Assembly: GCA_018883185.1 (NCBI GenBank)
Contig: VEQP01000011.1
Span: forward strand, 22,288 to 86,287
Source of the DNA: Nevskiaceae bacterium
Lineage (GTDB): Bacteria > Pseudomonadota > Gammaproteobacteria > Steroidobacterales > Steroidobacteraceae
Direction: 5' to 3'
DNA length: 64,000 nt
Shown: positions 43,069 to 52,245 of the stretch, in pieces
Layout: the number at the start of each line of letters is the position of its first letter
Numbering within the stretch: position 1 is the first letter of the stretch
Notes under the pieces: model-generated
The model's database searches: none
What the model was told of the DNA's origin: nothing
The model's input: only the letters and a program-made list of their open reading frames with translations
Translations under genes and position numbers: made by a program

Positions 43069-44635
43069 CGGCGGTACGGGCAGCCATACACACGTCGAGC
43101 CGGGTGAGCCCGCGCCACGACGGGAGCCGCCTGTCGATTGGCCGGTGTTCGGTATCACGGCATTGGTGCTGGGCGGTGTGTGTGCACTGATCTTTGCCGC
43201 GCCGGCCCGAGCGGGTGCGTTCATCAACCAACTCTATGACGGCGTGACCCACAATCTCGGGTTCCTATACCAGTGGTACGTCATCGCACTGCTGATTTTT
43301 CTGGGTTATATCGTCTGCAGCCGACACGGATCCATCCGGCTCGGCGGTCGCGACTGCAAGAGCGACTACAGCACGCTTAGCTGGATCGGCATGATCTTCT
43401 GCGCCGGTGTCGGCGCCACGCTTATTTATTGGGCGGTGGTGGAGTGGGCGTTCTACATCGACTCCCCGCCGCTGGGTGCGGCGCCGCGCTCGACCGCGGC
43501 GCTCGAGTGGGCCGCAACCTATGGCATTTTTCATTGGGGGCCGGTCGGTTGGGCCATTTTCTGTTTGCCTACCATCGCGATCGCCTATGCCTTCTACCAG
43601 CGCGGCGAGCCACATCTACGCTTGAGCTCGGGGTGTCTGCCCTTTTTGCCCGGCGGTGTCGGCAGTGCCCGCGCGCGGATCATCGACTTCATTTACATGG
43701 CCAATCTGATCGGCGGCGGCGCGACTTCGCTGGGGCTTACTGCGCCGATGATCGCCGGCATCTTCGCGAAGATCTTCGGCGTGCCGCATGATTTTGCCCT
43801 CGAAGCGACGGTGATCGGCATCAGCGTGCTGATCTTTGGCGCAAGCAGTTGGCTGGGGTTGGAGCGCGGCTTCAAGCGCCTCTCCGATGCGAATACGTGG
43901 ATTGCACTCACCTTGCTGTTCTACATCGTGGCTGTCGGCCCCACGCTGTTCATTCTGCAGATGGGTACGAACTCGCTCGGTCTCATGCTGCAGGAGTTCG
44001 TGCGCATGGTGACGTGGACCGATCCTGTGGAACGCAGCGGCTTCGTCGAGAGCTGGACCATATTTTATTGGGCCTGGTGGGTGGCTTATGGTCCGTTCGT
44101 GGCGATTTTCGCCACGCGAATTTCGCGTGGGCGCACGCTGCGCGAGTTGATCCTCGGCTTGTTGGTGTTCGGTACTTTGGGAGCCGGCATTTTCTACATC
44201 GTGCTCGGTAACTACGCGATGCATCTTGAGTTGTCGAAGGCGCTGAGTGTGACCACGCTGATTCGCGAGCACTCCGGGCCTTACGCACTCGCCGAGGTTC
44301 TCGGCACCTTGCCGTTCCCAACGCTCACGATGCTGGGTTTTCTGGTGGTCGCGGCGATATTGATGGTGACGACCTACGATTCGGCCTCGTTCACGCTCGC
44401 CTCGGTCGCGAGTCGCGACATCCGAGCAGGCGAGGATCCGGCGCGCTGGAACCGCGTGTTCTGGGCCGTTGCCATCGGCATCCCGCCTATCGCGCTGCTG
44501 TTCGTCGAGGGCGGTGTGAAAGTGGTGCAGTCGGCCACAGTCGTGGTGAGCCTGCCGCTGCTCGCTGTAGGTGTGCTGCTGGCACTTTCGATTCTGCGCA
44601 TGATTCGCGAGGACGAGACGGCAGGGCGGCTCTGA
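43052..44635 (+). CDS. BCCT-family betaine/carnitine/choline transporter
   Basis: A 527-residue twelve-span secondary transporter. The family signature ESWTIFYWAWWVAYGPFVAIFATRISRGRTLREL is intact, and an early GATLIYWAVVEWAFYIDSPP segment matches the substrate-site helix. It begins at a GTG (43052) with GGGAGG upstream, overlapping the previous gene by 17 bases. Operon context makes carnitine the likeliest cargo; butyrobetaine, betaine or choline cannot be excluded. Confidence 0.9.
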   Translation: MGSGTSGGTGSHTHVEPGEPAPRREPPVDWPVFGITALVLGGVCALIFAAPARAGAFINQLYDGVTHNLGFLYQWYVIALLIFLGYIVCSRHGSIRLGGRDCKSDYSTLSWIGMIFCAGVGATLIYWAVVEWAFYIDSPPLGAAPRSTAALEWAATYGIFHWGPVGWAIFCLPTIAIAYAFYQRGEPHLRLSSGCLPFLPGGVGSARARIIDFIYMANLIGGGATSLGLTAPMIAGIFAKIFGVPHDFALEATVIGISVLIFGASSWLGLERGFKRLSDANTWIALTLLFYIVAVGPTLFILQMGTNSLGLMLQEFVRMVTWTDPVERSGFVESWTIFYWAWWVAYGPFVAIFATRISRGRTLRELILGLLVFGTLGAGIFYIVLGNYAMHLELSKALSVTTLIREHSGPYALAEVLGTLPFPTLTMLGFLVVAAILMVTTYDSASFTLASVASRDIRAGEDPARWNRVFWAVAIGIPPIALLFVEGGVKVVQSATVVVSLPLLAVGVLLALSILRMIREDETAGRL

Positions 44636-44678
44636 GTTCGTCCGCTGGCCCAGTCGCGTACGCTCTACGACATGTCGC

Positions 44679-44715
44679 ATTTTGGCCGATGACGAGCGGG
44701 CGGGACGCCCAAAAT
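44679..44715 (+). repeat. Inverted repeat in the BCCT-fhs gap
   Basis: ATTTTGG (44679-44685) and CCAAAAT (44709-44715) are perfect complements around a 23-base GC-rich interval, in the 108-base gap between the transporter gene and fhs. It could end the carnitine transcript or bind a regulator of fhs. No T-run follows. Confidence 0.35.
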
Positions 44716-44743
44716 CCTCTGCACTCTGACGGGGGATGAGCTC

Positions 44744-46417
44744 TTGAAGAATAATATTGAAATCGCGCAAGCCGCGACGTTGCGGCCTATTTCCGCACTC
44801 GCCGCGGATCGGCTCGGCATACCGGAAGAGGCCCTCGAGCCCTACGGTCGTCACAAGGCTAAGTTGTCGCTCTCGTACATCCAGTCGCTGGCCGATCGGC
44901 CCGACGGCAAGCTCGTGCTGGTGACGGCAATTTCGCCGACCCCGGCGGGCGAGGGAAAAACCACGACCACCGTAGGTCTTGGCGATGCACTCAATCGCAT
45001 CGGCAAGCGTGCCATCGTCTGTCTGCGCGAACCGGCGCTCGGGCCCGTGTTCGGCATGAAGGGCGGAGCGGCTGGCGGTGGCTACGCGCAGGTCGTGCCG
45101 ATGGAAGACATCAACCTGCATTTCACTGGCGACTTTGCCGCCATCGCGCTCGCCAACAATCTGTTGGCAGCGATGATCGACAACCACATTCATCACGGTA
45201 ACGAGCTCGGTTTCGATGTGCGTCGCATCACCTGGCGGCGAGTGGTGGACGTGAACGATCGCGCTCTGCGGCAGATTACGGCGTCGCTCGGTGGGACGGC
45301 CAATGGTTTTCCGCGTGAGGACGGCTTCGACATCGTCGTGGCTTCGGAAGTCATGGCGATTTTTTGCCTCGCGACCAGCCTGGCCGATCTCAAGGAGCGC
45401 CTCGGCAAGATCGTCGTCGGCTACACGCGTGACCAAAAGCCGATCCTCGCGCGCGATCTGAAGGCGCATGGTGCGATGACCGTGCTGCTCAAAGATGCGC
45501 TGGCACCGAATCTGGTGCAGACGCTCGAGAACAACCCGGCGATCATTCACGGCGGACCGTTTGCCAATATCGCGCACGGTTGCAACTCGGTGATCGCCAC
45601 ACGCGCTGCACTTAAGCTCGGCGACTACGTGGTCACCGAAGCCGGTTTCGGTGCCGACCTCGGCGCCGAGAAGTTTGTCGACATCAAATGTCGCAAGGCG
45701 GGCCTGAAGCCCGCGGCCGCAGTGATCGTGGCGACCGTTCGTGCGCTGAAGTATCACGGCGGCGTCGAGGTGCCTGATCTTCGCGTCGAAAATGTCGCAG
45801 CTCTGCAGAAGGGCATGGCCAATCTCGAGCGGCACATTGCCAATGTGCGTGATCGCATGGGCTTGCCTTGCCTCGTCTCGATCAATCATCGTGCCGAGGA
45901 CACGCCAGCCGAGATCCAGGCGCTGCACGAGCGTGCGAGCCATCTCGGCGTGAAGGTGGTTACGGCGCGGCATTTCGCCGAAGGCAGCGCGGGTGCCACG
46001 CACCTGGCCGAGGAAGTGGTGCGTCTGACCGAGCAACCGAACTACTTCTCGATGATGTACGAGGACAGCCTGCCGCTTTGGCAAAAAATGAAGAAGGTGG
46101 CTACCGAACTCTACGGGGCGTCCGACATCACCGCGGATGCCAAGGTGCGCGCCAGCATTCGTACGCTGCAGGAAAATGGCTACGGTCACTACCCGGTGTG
46201 CGTCGCGAAAACTCAGTACTCCTTCTCCACTGACCCGAAGCTGCGTGGCGCTCCGAGTGGTCATGTGGTCAATGTGCGCGAGGTGCGTCTCGCAGCGGGT
46301 GCGGAATTCATCGTGATGATCTGTGGCGACATCATGACCATGCCGGGTTTGCCGGCGATGCCGGCGGCGTGCAACATCGACATCGACGACGCCGGTCGCG
46401 TCGTCGGCATGTTCTAG
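44744..46417 (+). CDS. fhs: Formate-tetrahydrofolate ligase
   Basis: ATP-dependent 10-formyl-THF synthetase (557 residues), reversible in C1-oxidising bacteria so that formyl-THF can yield formate and ATP. Visible features are [13 protein letters not shown] at the N-terminus, the P-loop [40 protein letters not shown] and [16 protein letters not shown] at 44744 with GGGGGATGAG upstream is the start; a tiny ATG-AGC-TCT-TGA frame overlaps it. The formate dehydrogenase operon follows 10 bases later, so C1 units from N-methyl oxidation can go to formate and CO2. Confidence 0.95.
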   Translation: MKNNIEIAQAATLRPISALAADRLGIPEEALEPYGRHKAKLSLSYIQSLADRPDGKLVLVTAISPTPAGEGKTTTTVGLGDALNRIGKRAIVCLREPALGPVFGMKGGAAGGGYAQVVPMEDINLHFTGDFAAIALANNLLAAMIDNHIHHGNELGFDVRRITWRRVVDVNDRALRQITASLGGTANGFPREDGFDIVVASEVMAIFCLATSLADLKERLGKIVVGYTRDQKPILARDLKAHGAMTVLLKDALAPNLVQTLENNPAIIHGGPFANIAHGCNSVIATRAALKLGDYVVTEAGFGADLGAEKFVDIKCRKAGLKPAAAVIVATVRALKYHGGVEVPDLRVENVAALQKGMANLERHIANVRDRMGLPCLVSINHRAEDTPAEIQALHERASHLGVKVVTARHFAEGSAGATHLAEEVVRLTEQPNYFSMMYEDSLPLWQKMKKVATELYGASDITADAKVRASIRTLQENGYGHYPVCVAKTQYSFSTDPKLRGAPSGHVVNVREVRLAAGAEFIVMICGDIMTMPGLPAMPAACNIDIDDAGRVVGMF

Positions 46418-46427
46418 GGGATCGTCG

Positions 46428-46889
46428 ATGGCGTGGGATGTCCGCAAGGCCGCAGAGATCATCGAGGCGCACCGGCATCTGGACGGGCCCGCGTTGCCGG
46501 TGCTGCGTGCCTTGCAAGACGCCTTCGGTTATCTACCTGAGGAGGCCACGACGCAGGTGGCCGAGGCACTCAATATTTCGCGCGCCGAAGTGCATGGCGT
46601 CATCAGTTTCTACCACGATTTCCGTCGCGCGCCGGTGGGACGCACGAGTCTCAAACTTTGCCGCGCCGAGGCCTGTCAGGCGATGGGGGCCGATGAGTTG
46701 GCTAGCGAAGCCTGCGCACAACTTGGCACGAGCTGGCATGGCACGACGGCGGATGGGCGGGTGACGCTGGAGCCGGTGTTTTGCCTCGGACTGTGTTCGG
46801 TCGCACCGGCAGCACTTGTCGGTGACGAACTTGTGGGCCGCGCCAACTGGCCGCGTTTGGCGGCAGCCCTAGAGAAGTGCGGACGTTGA
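46428..46889 (+). CDS. fdsG: FdsG, gamma subunit of NAD-dependent formate dehydrogenase
   Basis: A NuoE-like thioredoxin-fold [2Fe-2S] subunit (153 residues). Cluster cysteines are in LKLCRAEACQAMGA and in VFCLGLCSVAPAALV. It carries electrons from the molybdenum subunit towards FMN in FdsB. It is first of the fdsG-B-A-fdhD-fdsD operon and probably co-transcribed with fhs. Length is typical. Confidence 0.93.
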   Translation: MAWDVRKAAEIIEAHRHLDGPALPVLRALQDAFGYLPEEATTQVAEALNISRAEVHGVISFYHDFRRAPVGRTSLKLCRAEACQAMGADELASEACAQLGTSWHGTTADGRVTLEPVFCLGLCSVAPAALVGDELVGRANWPRLAAALEKCGR

Positions 46890-46893
46890 TCGC

Positions 46894-48411
46894 ATGAGCC
46901 GCACCCATCGCATCTTCGTCCCTGCCGATTCCGCTGCGCTCGCCCTCGGCGCCGATGCCCTGGTCACTGCCATTGCGGCCGAGGCGTCGCGACGCCAGGT
47001 GGCTGTGCAGATTGTCCGCACGGGCTCGCGGGGCATGCACTGGCTAGAGCCGCTCGTCGAGGTGCAGACCGACGAGGGTCGCATCGGCTACGGACCCGTG
47101 AGCGCCGAGGATGTCGCGAGTTTGTTCGAGGCCGGTTGGCTAGAGGGTGGCGCGCATGCGCGGCGCATCGGCGCGCCGGAGTTGCAGCCGTTCATGGCTC
47201 GTCAGACGCGTTGGACCTTCGAGCGTTGCGGCATCATCGATCCATTGTCATGGGATGATTTTGTCGCCCACGGCGGTGGGCAGGCGCTCGCGCAGGCCCG
47301 TCTGCAGGGCGCCGAGGCCACGCTGGCGGCGATCATCGAGTCGGGGCTGCGTGGTCGAGGCGGTGCCGGGTTTCCAGCGGGCATCAAGTGGCGCACCGTG
47401 CGCGAGACGCAGGCGAATATTCGTTACGTCGTGTGCAACGCCGACGAGGGCGATGCGGGAACGTTCGCGGATCGGATGCTGATGGAAGGCGACCCGCTCG
47501 CGCTCATCGAGGGCATGGCGATCTGCGGTTTCGTGGTCGGCGCGCGCAAGGGCTTTATTTACATTCGTTCGGAGTACCCGCGAGCCATACAGGTGCTCGA
47601 ACAGGCTCTCGAACTTGCACGCACTCGCGGGCTGCTTGCCGAGTGCGACATTGAACTGCGCATCGGTGCAGGGTCGTACGTCTGCGGCGAGGAAACGGCG
47701 CTGCTCGAGAGTCTCGAGGGCAAGCGCGGTCAGGTGCGGGCCAAGCCGCCGCTGCCGGCGCATGCAGGCCTGTTCGGCAAGCCGACTGTGGTCAACAACG
47801 TGCTGACCTTGGCGACCGTACCCTCGATCCTTCTGCGCGGCGCTGCCGCCTACGCCGCACTCGGCCACGGCCGATCGCGCGGCACCATGCCCATTCAGCT
47901 AGCCGGCAACATTCGCCACGGCGGATTGTTCGAGGCAGCTTTCGGTATCAGCCTCGCGGAGCTCGTCGATGACATCGGCGGCGGCACCGCATCCGGGCGC
48001 CCCGTGCGTGCCGTGCAGGTGGGTGGTCCGCTCGGCGCGTATTTTCCGCGAGCCCTATTCGATACGCCGCTCGATTACGAGGCCTTCACCGCGCGCGACG
48101 GTCTTGTGGGTCACGGTGGCATCGTGGTGTTCGACGAGACTGTCGACATGCTCCGCCAGGCGCGCTTCGCGATGGAGTTCTGCGCGGCGGAATCCTGCGG
48201 CAAATGCACGCCGTGCCGCGTGGGTTCGGTACGCGGCATGGAAGTCGTCGATAAAATCATTGCCGGTCGGGATGTCGACAGTAATCTCGCCCTGCTCGAA
48301 GATCTGTGTCATACATTGCGCCTCGGGTCGCTCTGTGCACTTGGAGGCTTCGTGCCGTTCCCCGTGCTGAGCGCTTTGCGCCACTTTCCGCAGGACTTTC
48401 ACCGCCCATGA
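46894..48411 (+). CDS. fdsB: FdsB, beta subunit (FMN, NAD) of formate dehydrogenase
   Basis: A 505-residue NuoF-like subunit that reduces NAD. An N-terminal NuoE-like extension (about 1-110) precedes the core. RGRGGAGFPAGIKW is the NADH/FMN motif, YVVCNADEGDAGTFADR and GAGSYVCGEETALLESLEGKRG follow, and the [4Fe-4S] ligands are in ESCGKCTPCRVGS plus a later Cys. The stop overlaps the fdsA ATG (ATGA). Confidence 0.95.
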   Translation: MSRTHRIFVPADSAALALGADALVTAIAAEASRRQVAVQIVRTGSRGMHWLEPLVEVQTDEGRIGYGPVSAEDVASLFEAGWLEGGAHARRIGAPELQPFMARQTRWTFERCGIIDPLSWDDFVAHGGGQALAQARLQGAEATLAAIIESGLRGRGGAGFPAGIKWRTVRETQANIRYVVCNADEGDAGTFADRMLMEGDPLALIEGMAICGFVVGARKGFIYIRSEYPRAIQVLEQALELARTRGLLAECDIELRIGAGSYVCGEETALLESLEGKRGQVRAKPPLPAHAGLFGKPTVVNNVLTLATVPSILLRGAAAYAALGHGRSRGTMPIQLAGNIRHGGLFEAAFGISLAELVDDIGGGTASGRPVRAVQVGGPLGAYFPRALFDTPLDYEAFTARDGLVGHGGIVVFDETVDMLRQARFAMEFCAAESCGKCTPCRVGSVRGMEVVDKIIAGRDVDSNLALLEDLCHTLRLGSLCALGGFVPFPVLSALRHFPQDFHRP

Positions 48412-51194
48412 ACGCGATGCTGGATCGGGATTTCGGTACACCCCCGTCGACGAGCGAGACGACGGTTGCAGTGGAAATCGATGGCTTGCGCATCGAGGTT
48501 CCGACCGGCACATCGGTGATGCGTGCGGCCGCCGAAGCCGGCATTTCAATTCCCAAACTGTGCGCCACCGACACGCTCGAGGCCTTCGGCTCCTGCCGGC
48601 TGTGCCTCGTGGAAATCGACGGTCGCGCAGGCACGCCTGCCTCCTGCACCACGCCAGTGGCTGAAGGTATGCGGATCCACACGCAGACGAGCAAGCTGAA
48701 ATCGCTCCGTCGCGGCGTGATGGAACTCTACATCTCGGATCACCCGCTCGACTGCCTCACCTGTTCGGCCAACGGCGATTGCGAGTTGCAAGACATGGCA
48801 GGCGCGGTCGGTCTGCGTGAAGTGCGTTACGGGTTTGATGGCGCCAACCATTTGTCGGCGCCGAAAGACGAGTCCAACCCCTATTTCACCTTCGATGCTT
48901 CGAAGTGCATCGTCTGCTCGCGCTGCGTGCGTGCTTGCGATGAGGTGCAGGGCACACTGGCCTTGACGGTGGCGGGGCGTGGCTTCGAGTCAAAGATCGC
49001 CGCTAGCGCCGATGAATCCTTCCTCGACTCCGAGTGCGTCTCCTGCGGCGCCTGCGTCAAGGCCTGCCCAACTGCGACCCTGACCGAGAAAACCGTCATC
49101 GAGATCGGCCAGCCCGAGCGCACGGTGCTCACCACCTGCGCCTATTGCGGTGTGGGCTGCAGTTTCAAAGCGCAGGTGCGCGGCACCGAGGTCGTGCGCA
49201 TGGTGCCGCACGATGACGGCAAGGCCAATCGGGGCCACTCCTGCGTCAAGGGTCGATTCGCCTGGGGTTACGCCACGCACCCGGATCGTGTGCTGACGCC
49301 GCTGGTGCGCGAGCGCATCGATCAGCCCTGGCGCGAGGCGAGTTGGGATGAAGCCGTGGGACGGATCGCGAGCGAGTTCCGCCGCATCCAGCAGCAGTAC
49401 GGCAAGGATTCCGTCGGCGCGGTCACCTCTTCGCGCTGCACCAACGAGGAAACCTTCCTCGTGCAAAAAATGGTGCGTGCGGTGTTCGGTAACAACAACG
49501 TCGACACCTGTGCGCGCGTGTGCCACTCGCCCACCGGCTACGGCCTGAAGCAGACCTTCGGAACTTCTGCAGGAACCCAGGACTTCGACTCGGTCATGCA
49601 GGCCGATGTCATCGTGGTGATTGGCGCGAATCCGACCGACGGGCATCCGGTGTTTGCTTCGCGCATGAAGCGCCGTTTGCGCCAGGGCGCCAAGCTCATT
49701 GTCATCGACCCGCGCCGCATCGATCTCGTGCGTACGCCGCATATCGAGGCGAGTCAGCATCTGCAGTTGCGGCCGGGCACCAACGTCGCGATCATCAATG
49801 CGCTGGCGCACGTGATCGTCACCGAAGGGCTGGTCAACGAGGCATTCGTTCGCGAGCGGTGTGACCTTCCGGAGTTCAGCACCTGGGCGCAATTTGTCGC
49901 CGAAGCGCGCAACAGCCCGGAGGCCACTGAGAGCATCACCGGCGTGCCTGCGGCGACGGTACGCGCCGCCGCGCGGCTCTATGCGACGGGTGGCAACGGG
50001 GCGATCTACTACGGTCTCGGTGTCACCGAACACAGTCAGGGTACGACGATGGTGATGGGCATCGCGAATCTCGCGATGGCGACCGGCAACATCGGACGCC
50101 CCGGCGTCGGCGTCAACCCGTTGCGCGGCCAGAACAACGTGCAGGGCTCTTGCGACATGGGTTCTTTCCCGCACGAGTTCGCGGGCTATCGGCACGTCTC
50201 CGACGAGGCGACCCGCGAGTTGTTCGAAGATATCTGGGGCGTGCCGCTGGCGTCCGAGCCCGGGCTGCGCATTCCCAACATGTTCGACGCGGCGCTCGAT
50301 GGCAGCTTCAAGGGCCTGTTCATACAAGGCGAGGATTTCGCGCAGTCGGACCCCGACACCCAGCACGTCGTGGCGGGCCTCTCTGCGATGGAATGCGTGG
50401 TGGTTCACGATCTATTCCTCAACGAGACCGCGAAGTACGCCCACGTGTTTCTGCCGGGCGCGTCGTTCCTCGAGAAGGACGGTACGTTCACCAATGCCGA
50501 GCGACGCATCAGTCGTGTGCGCAAGGTCATGCCGCCGCGAGCAGGGCTGGCAGACTGGCAGGCGGTGATGGCAGTGTGTCAGGCGCTCGGTTACCCGATG
50601 CAGTACGCACATCCGTCGCAGATTATGGACGAGATCGCTCGCACCACGCCGTCGTTCACCGGCGTGAGCTATGCGAAGCTCGATGAGCTCGGCTCGATTC
50701 AGTGGCCCTGCAACGACAAGGCACCGACGGGCACGCCGGTCATGCATTCCGCTGGCTTCGTGCGTGGTAAGGGTCGCTTCATCGTCACCGAATATGTGCC
50801 GACTGAAGAACGCTCGACGTCACGGTTCCCGCTGCTGCTGACCACGGGGCGAATCCTCTCGCAGTACAACGTCGGCACCCAGACCCGTCGTACGGCCAAC
50901 TCGCAGTGGCACGCGCAGGATCTGCTCGAGATCCACCCGCACGATGCCGAACAGCGCGGCATTCGCGATGGCGATCGCGTGCGTGTGGCGAGTCGTACCG
51001 GGGCCACGGAATTGCAGGCGGAAATCACCGATCGTGTGGCGCCGGGCGTGGTCTACACCACCTTCCATCATCCCGACACGCACATCAACGTCGTCACGAC
51101 CGACTTCTCGGACTGGGCGACCAACTGCCCCGAATACAAAGTCACTGCAGTGCAGGTGCTGCCCTCCAATGGAACTGCCGCCGCCCGCAGTTGA
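48408..51194 (+). CDS. fdsA: FdsA, molybdenum catalytic subunit of formate dehydrogenase
   Basis: A 928-residue catalytic subunit. The N-terminal [2Fe-2S] domain (CATDTLEAFGSCRLCLVEIDG) and NuoG-like [4Fe-4S] modules (DHPLDCLTCSANGDCELQ; CIVCSRCVRACDE; CVSCGACVKACPT) lead to the molybdopterin domain with CAYCGVGC. The Mo ligand is Cys (ARVCHSPTGYGL), not selenocysteine; no in-frame TGA is present. The ATG at 48408 is chosen because it overlaps the fdsB stop. Cytoplasmic: no Tat signal. It oxidises formate to CO2 with NAD. Confidence 0.96.
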   Translation: MNAMLDRDFGTPPSTSETTVAVEIDGLRIEVPTGTSVMRAAAEAGISIPKLCATDTLEAFGSCRLCLVEIDGRAGTPASCTTPVAEGMRIHTQTSKLKSLRRGVMELYISDHPLDCLTCSANGDCELQDMAGAVGLREVRYGFDGANHLSAPKDESNPYFTFDASKCIVCSRCVRACDEVQGTLALTVAGRGFESKIAASADESFLDSECVSCGACVKACPTATLTEKTVIEIGQPERTVLTTCAYCGVGCSFKAQVRGTEVVRMVPHDDGKANRGHSCVKGRFAWGYATHPDRVLTPLVRERIDQPWREASWDEAVGRIASEFRRIQQQYGKDSVGAVTSSRCTNEETFLVQKMVRAVFGNNNVDTCARVCHSPTGYGLKQTFGTSAGTQDFDSVMQADVIVVIGANPTDGHPVFASRMKRRLRQGAKLIVIDPRRIDLVRTPHIEASQHLQLRPGTNVAIINALAHVIVTEGLVNEAFVRERCDLPEFSTWAQFVAEARNSPEATESITGVPAATVRAAARLYATGGNGAIYYGLGVTEHSQGTTMVMGIANLAMATGNIGRPGVGVNPLRGQNNVQGSCDMGSFPHEFAGYRHVSDEATRELFEDIWGVPLASEPGLRIPNMFDAALDGSFKGLFIQGEDFAQSDPDTQHVVAGLSAMECVVVHDLFLNETAKYAHVFLPGASFLEKDGTFTNAERRISRVRKVMPPRAGLADWQAVMAVCQALGYPMQYAHPSQIMDEIARTTPSFTGVSYAKLDELGSIQWPCNDKAPTGTPVMHSAGFVRGKGRFIVTEYVPTEERSTSRFPLLLTTGRILSQYNVGTQTRRTANSQWHAQDLLEIHPHDAEQRGIRDGDRVRVASRTGATELQAEITDRVAPGVVYTTFHHPDTHINVVTTDFSDWATNCPEYKVTAVQVLPSNGTAAARS

Positions 51195-51972
51195 ACTGCG
51201 GCGGCTGGCCGTCGGCCGCGTCGGTGAGGAGTGGGGCGAGCGCAGTGTCCCCGAGGAAGTGGCGATTTCCTTGACCTACAACCGCGATTCGCATGCGGTG
51301 ATGATGGCGACCCCGCTCGACCTTGAGGACTTTGGAGTCGGCTTCTCGCTCAACGAGGGACTGATCGCGCACCGAGGCGAACTCACCGAGATCGAGGTGT
51401 GTCGTCACGAATTGGGTCTCGAGTTGCGGATGACGCTGGGCGGTGAGGCCTCCGAGCGCAGCCTCGAGCGACGACGACGTCTGGCCGGGCCCGTGGGCTG
51501 CGGGCTGTGTGGCATCGAGAGTCTGGCTGAAGCGCTGCGACCCTTGCCGCGTGTTTCGGGCTCGCTCGTGGTGTCGCGGGCTGAGGTGCGCGAGATGGTG
51601 GGTGCTCTGGCGGCTGCGCAGCCGCTCAATCGCAGAACACGCGCGGTGCATGCTGCCGGCTTCTGGCGGCGGGATGCTGGACTGTCGATGGTTCGCGAGG
51701 ATGTGGGTCGGCACAATGCGCTCGACAAGCTCGCGGGTGCACTGGCGCGAACCGATGAGTCGGCGGCAAGCGGTGTCGTGGTGATCTCCAGCCGGGTCTC
51801 GGTCGAGATGGTGCAAAAAGCGGCGATGATGGGGGCAGCCATTCTGGTGGCAGTTTCGGCGCCGACCGCTTTGGCGGTGCGTTCGGCTGAAGCGGCTGGC
51901 GTGACGCTGATCGCCGTGGCGCGTGAGGATGGTTTCGAGGTGTTCAGTGCACCGCAGAGGGTAGGCAAATGA
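51169..51972 (+). CDS. fdhD: FdhD/FdsC sulfurtransferase for formate dehydrogenase maturation
   Basis: A 267-residue protein that passes sulfur to the molybdenum cofactor and is needed for formate dehydrogenase activity. The catalytic-loop motif is PVGCGLCGIESL, preceded by EVAISLTYNRDSHAVMMATPLDLEDFGVGFSLNEGLI; VREDVGRHNALDKLAGAL and the late ISSRVSVEMVQKAAMMGA are further hallmarks. The ATG at 51169 overlaps the fdsA end by 26 bases; longer upstream frames read through fdsA and are rejected. Confidence 0.94.
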   Translation: MELPPPAVELRRLAVGRVGEEWGERSVPEEVAISLTYNRDSHAVMMATPLDLEDFGVGFSLNEGLIAHRGELTEIEVCRHELGLELRMTLGGEASERSLERRRRLAGPVGCGLCGIESLAEALRPLPRVSGSLVVSRAEVREMVGALAAAQPLNRRTRAVHAAGFWRRDAGLSMVREDVGRHNALDKLAGALARTDESAASGVVVISSRVSVEMVQKAAMMGAAILVAVSAPTALAVRSAEAAGVTLIAVAREDGFEVFSAPQRVGK

Positions 51973-52190
51973 ATTCGCAGAAGCTCGTTCGCATGGCCAA
52001 TCAGATTGCGACTTTCTTTGCCCACGAAGGCGCCGAGAAAGCGCCGCTCAGTGTGGCTGACCATTTGCAGAAGTTCTGGGAGCCGCGCATGCGCGCGCAG
52101 CTACTGGCCGCTGTGGCGAACGGCGAGGCCGAGGGGCTGCATCCACTCGCGCGCGCAGCGGTCGTAGCGCTCGAACCCGTCGAGCACTGA
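51969..52190 (+). CDS. fdsD: FdsD, delta subunit of formate dehydrogenase
   Basis: A 73-residue protein. LVRMANQIATFFAHEGAEKAPLSVADHLQKFWEPRMRAQLLA matches the FdsD family, which accompanies the FdsABG complex and helps its assembly or stability. The ATG overlaps the fdhD stop by four bases. It is the last gene of the operon; a strong hairpin follows. Confidence 0.92.
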   Translation: MNSQKLVRMANQIATFFAHEGAEKAPLSVADHLQKFWEPRMRAQLLAAVANGEAEGLHPLARAAVVALEPVEH

Positions 52191-52206
52191 TAGCCCCGTT
52201 TCGCGC

Positions 52207-52244
52207 CTTGAGCCGGGTGGCGGTCGGACCCGCTGCACCTCAAG
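52207..52244. terminator. Hairpin between convergent fdsD and choV
   Basis: CTTGAG (52207-52212) pairs with CTCAAG (52239-52244), and inside it CGGGT (52214-52218) pairs with ACCCG (52228-52232). It occupies the 55-base gap between the two convergent stop codons and could end transcription from both sides, though no T-run is present. Confidence 0.5.
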
Positions 52245-52245
52245 C

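Noticed and set aside
43616..46462. A 948-codon open frame on the minus strand
   Set aside because: It is antisense to the BCCT transporter and fhs genes, which are clear families; its His/Arg-rich translation is typical of a high-GC shadow frame.
48990..50408. A 472-codon minus-strand frame
   Set aside because: It lies wholly antisense to fdsA and resembles no protein; high-GC artefact.
50944..51168. A 75-residue N-terminal extension of fdhD
   Set aside because: It is an out-of-frame reading of fdsA; homologues start near ATG 51169.
48408..51194. Possible selenocysteine in the formate dehydrogenase
   Set aside because: The molybdenum-ligand codon encodes Cys and there is no in-frame TGA.
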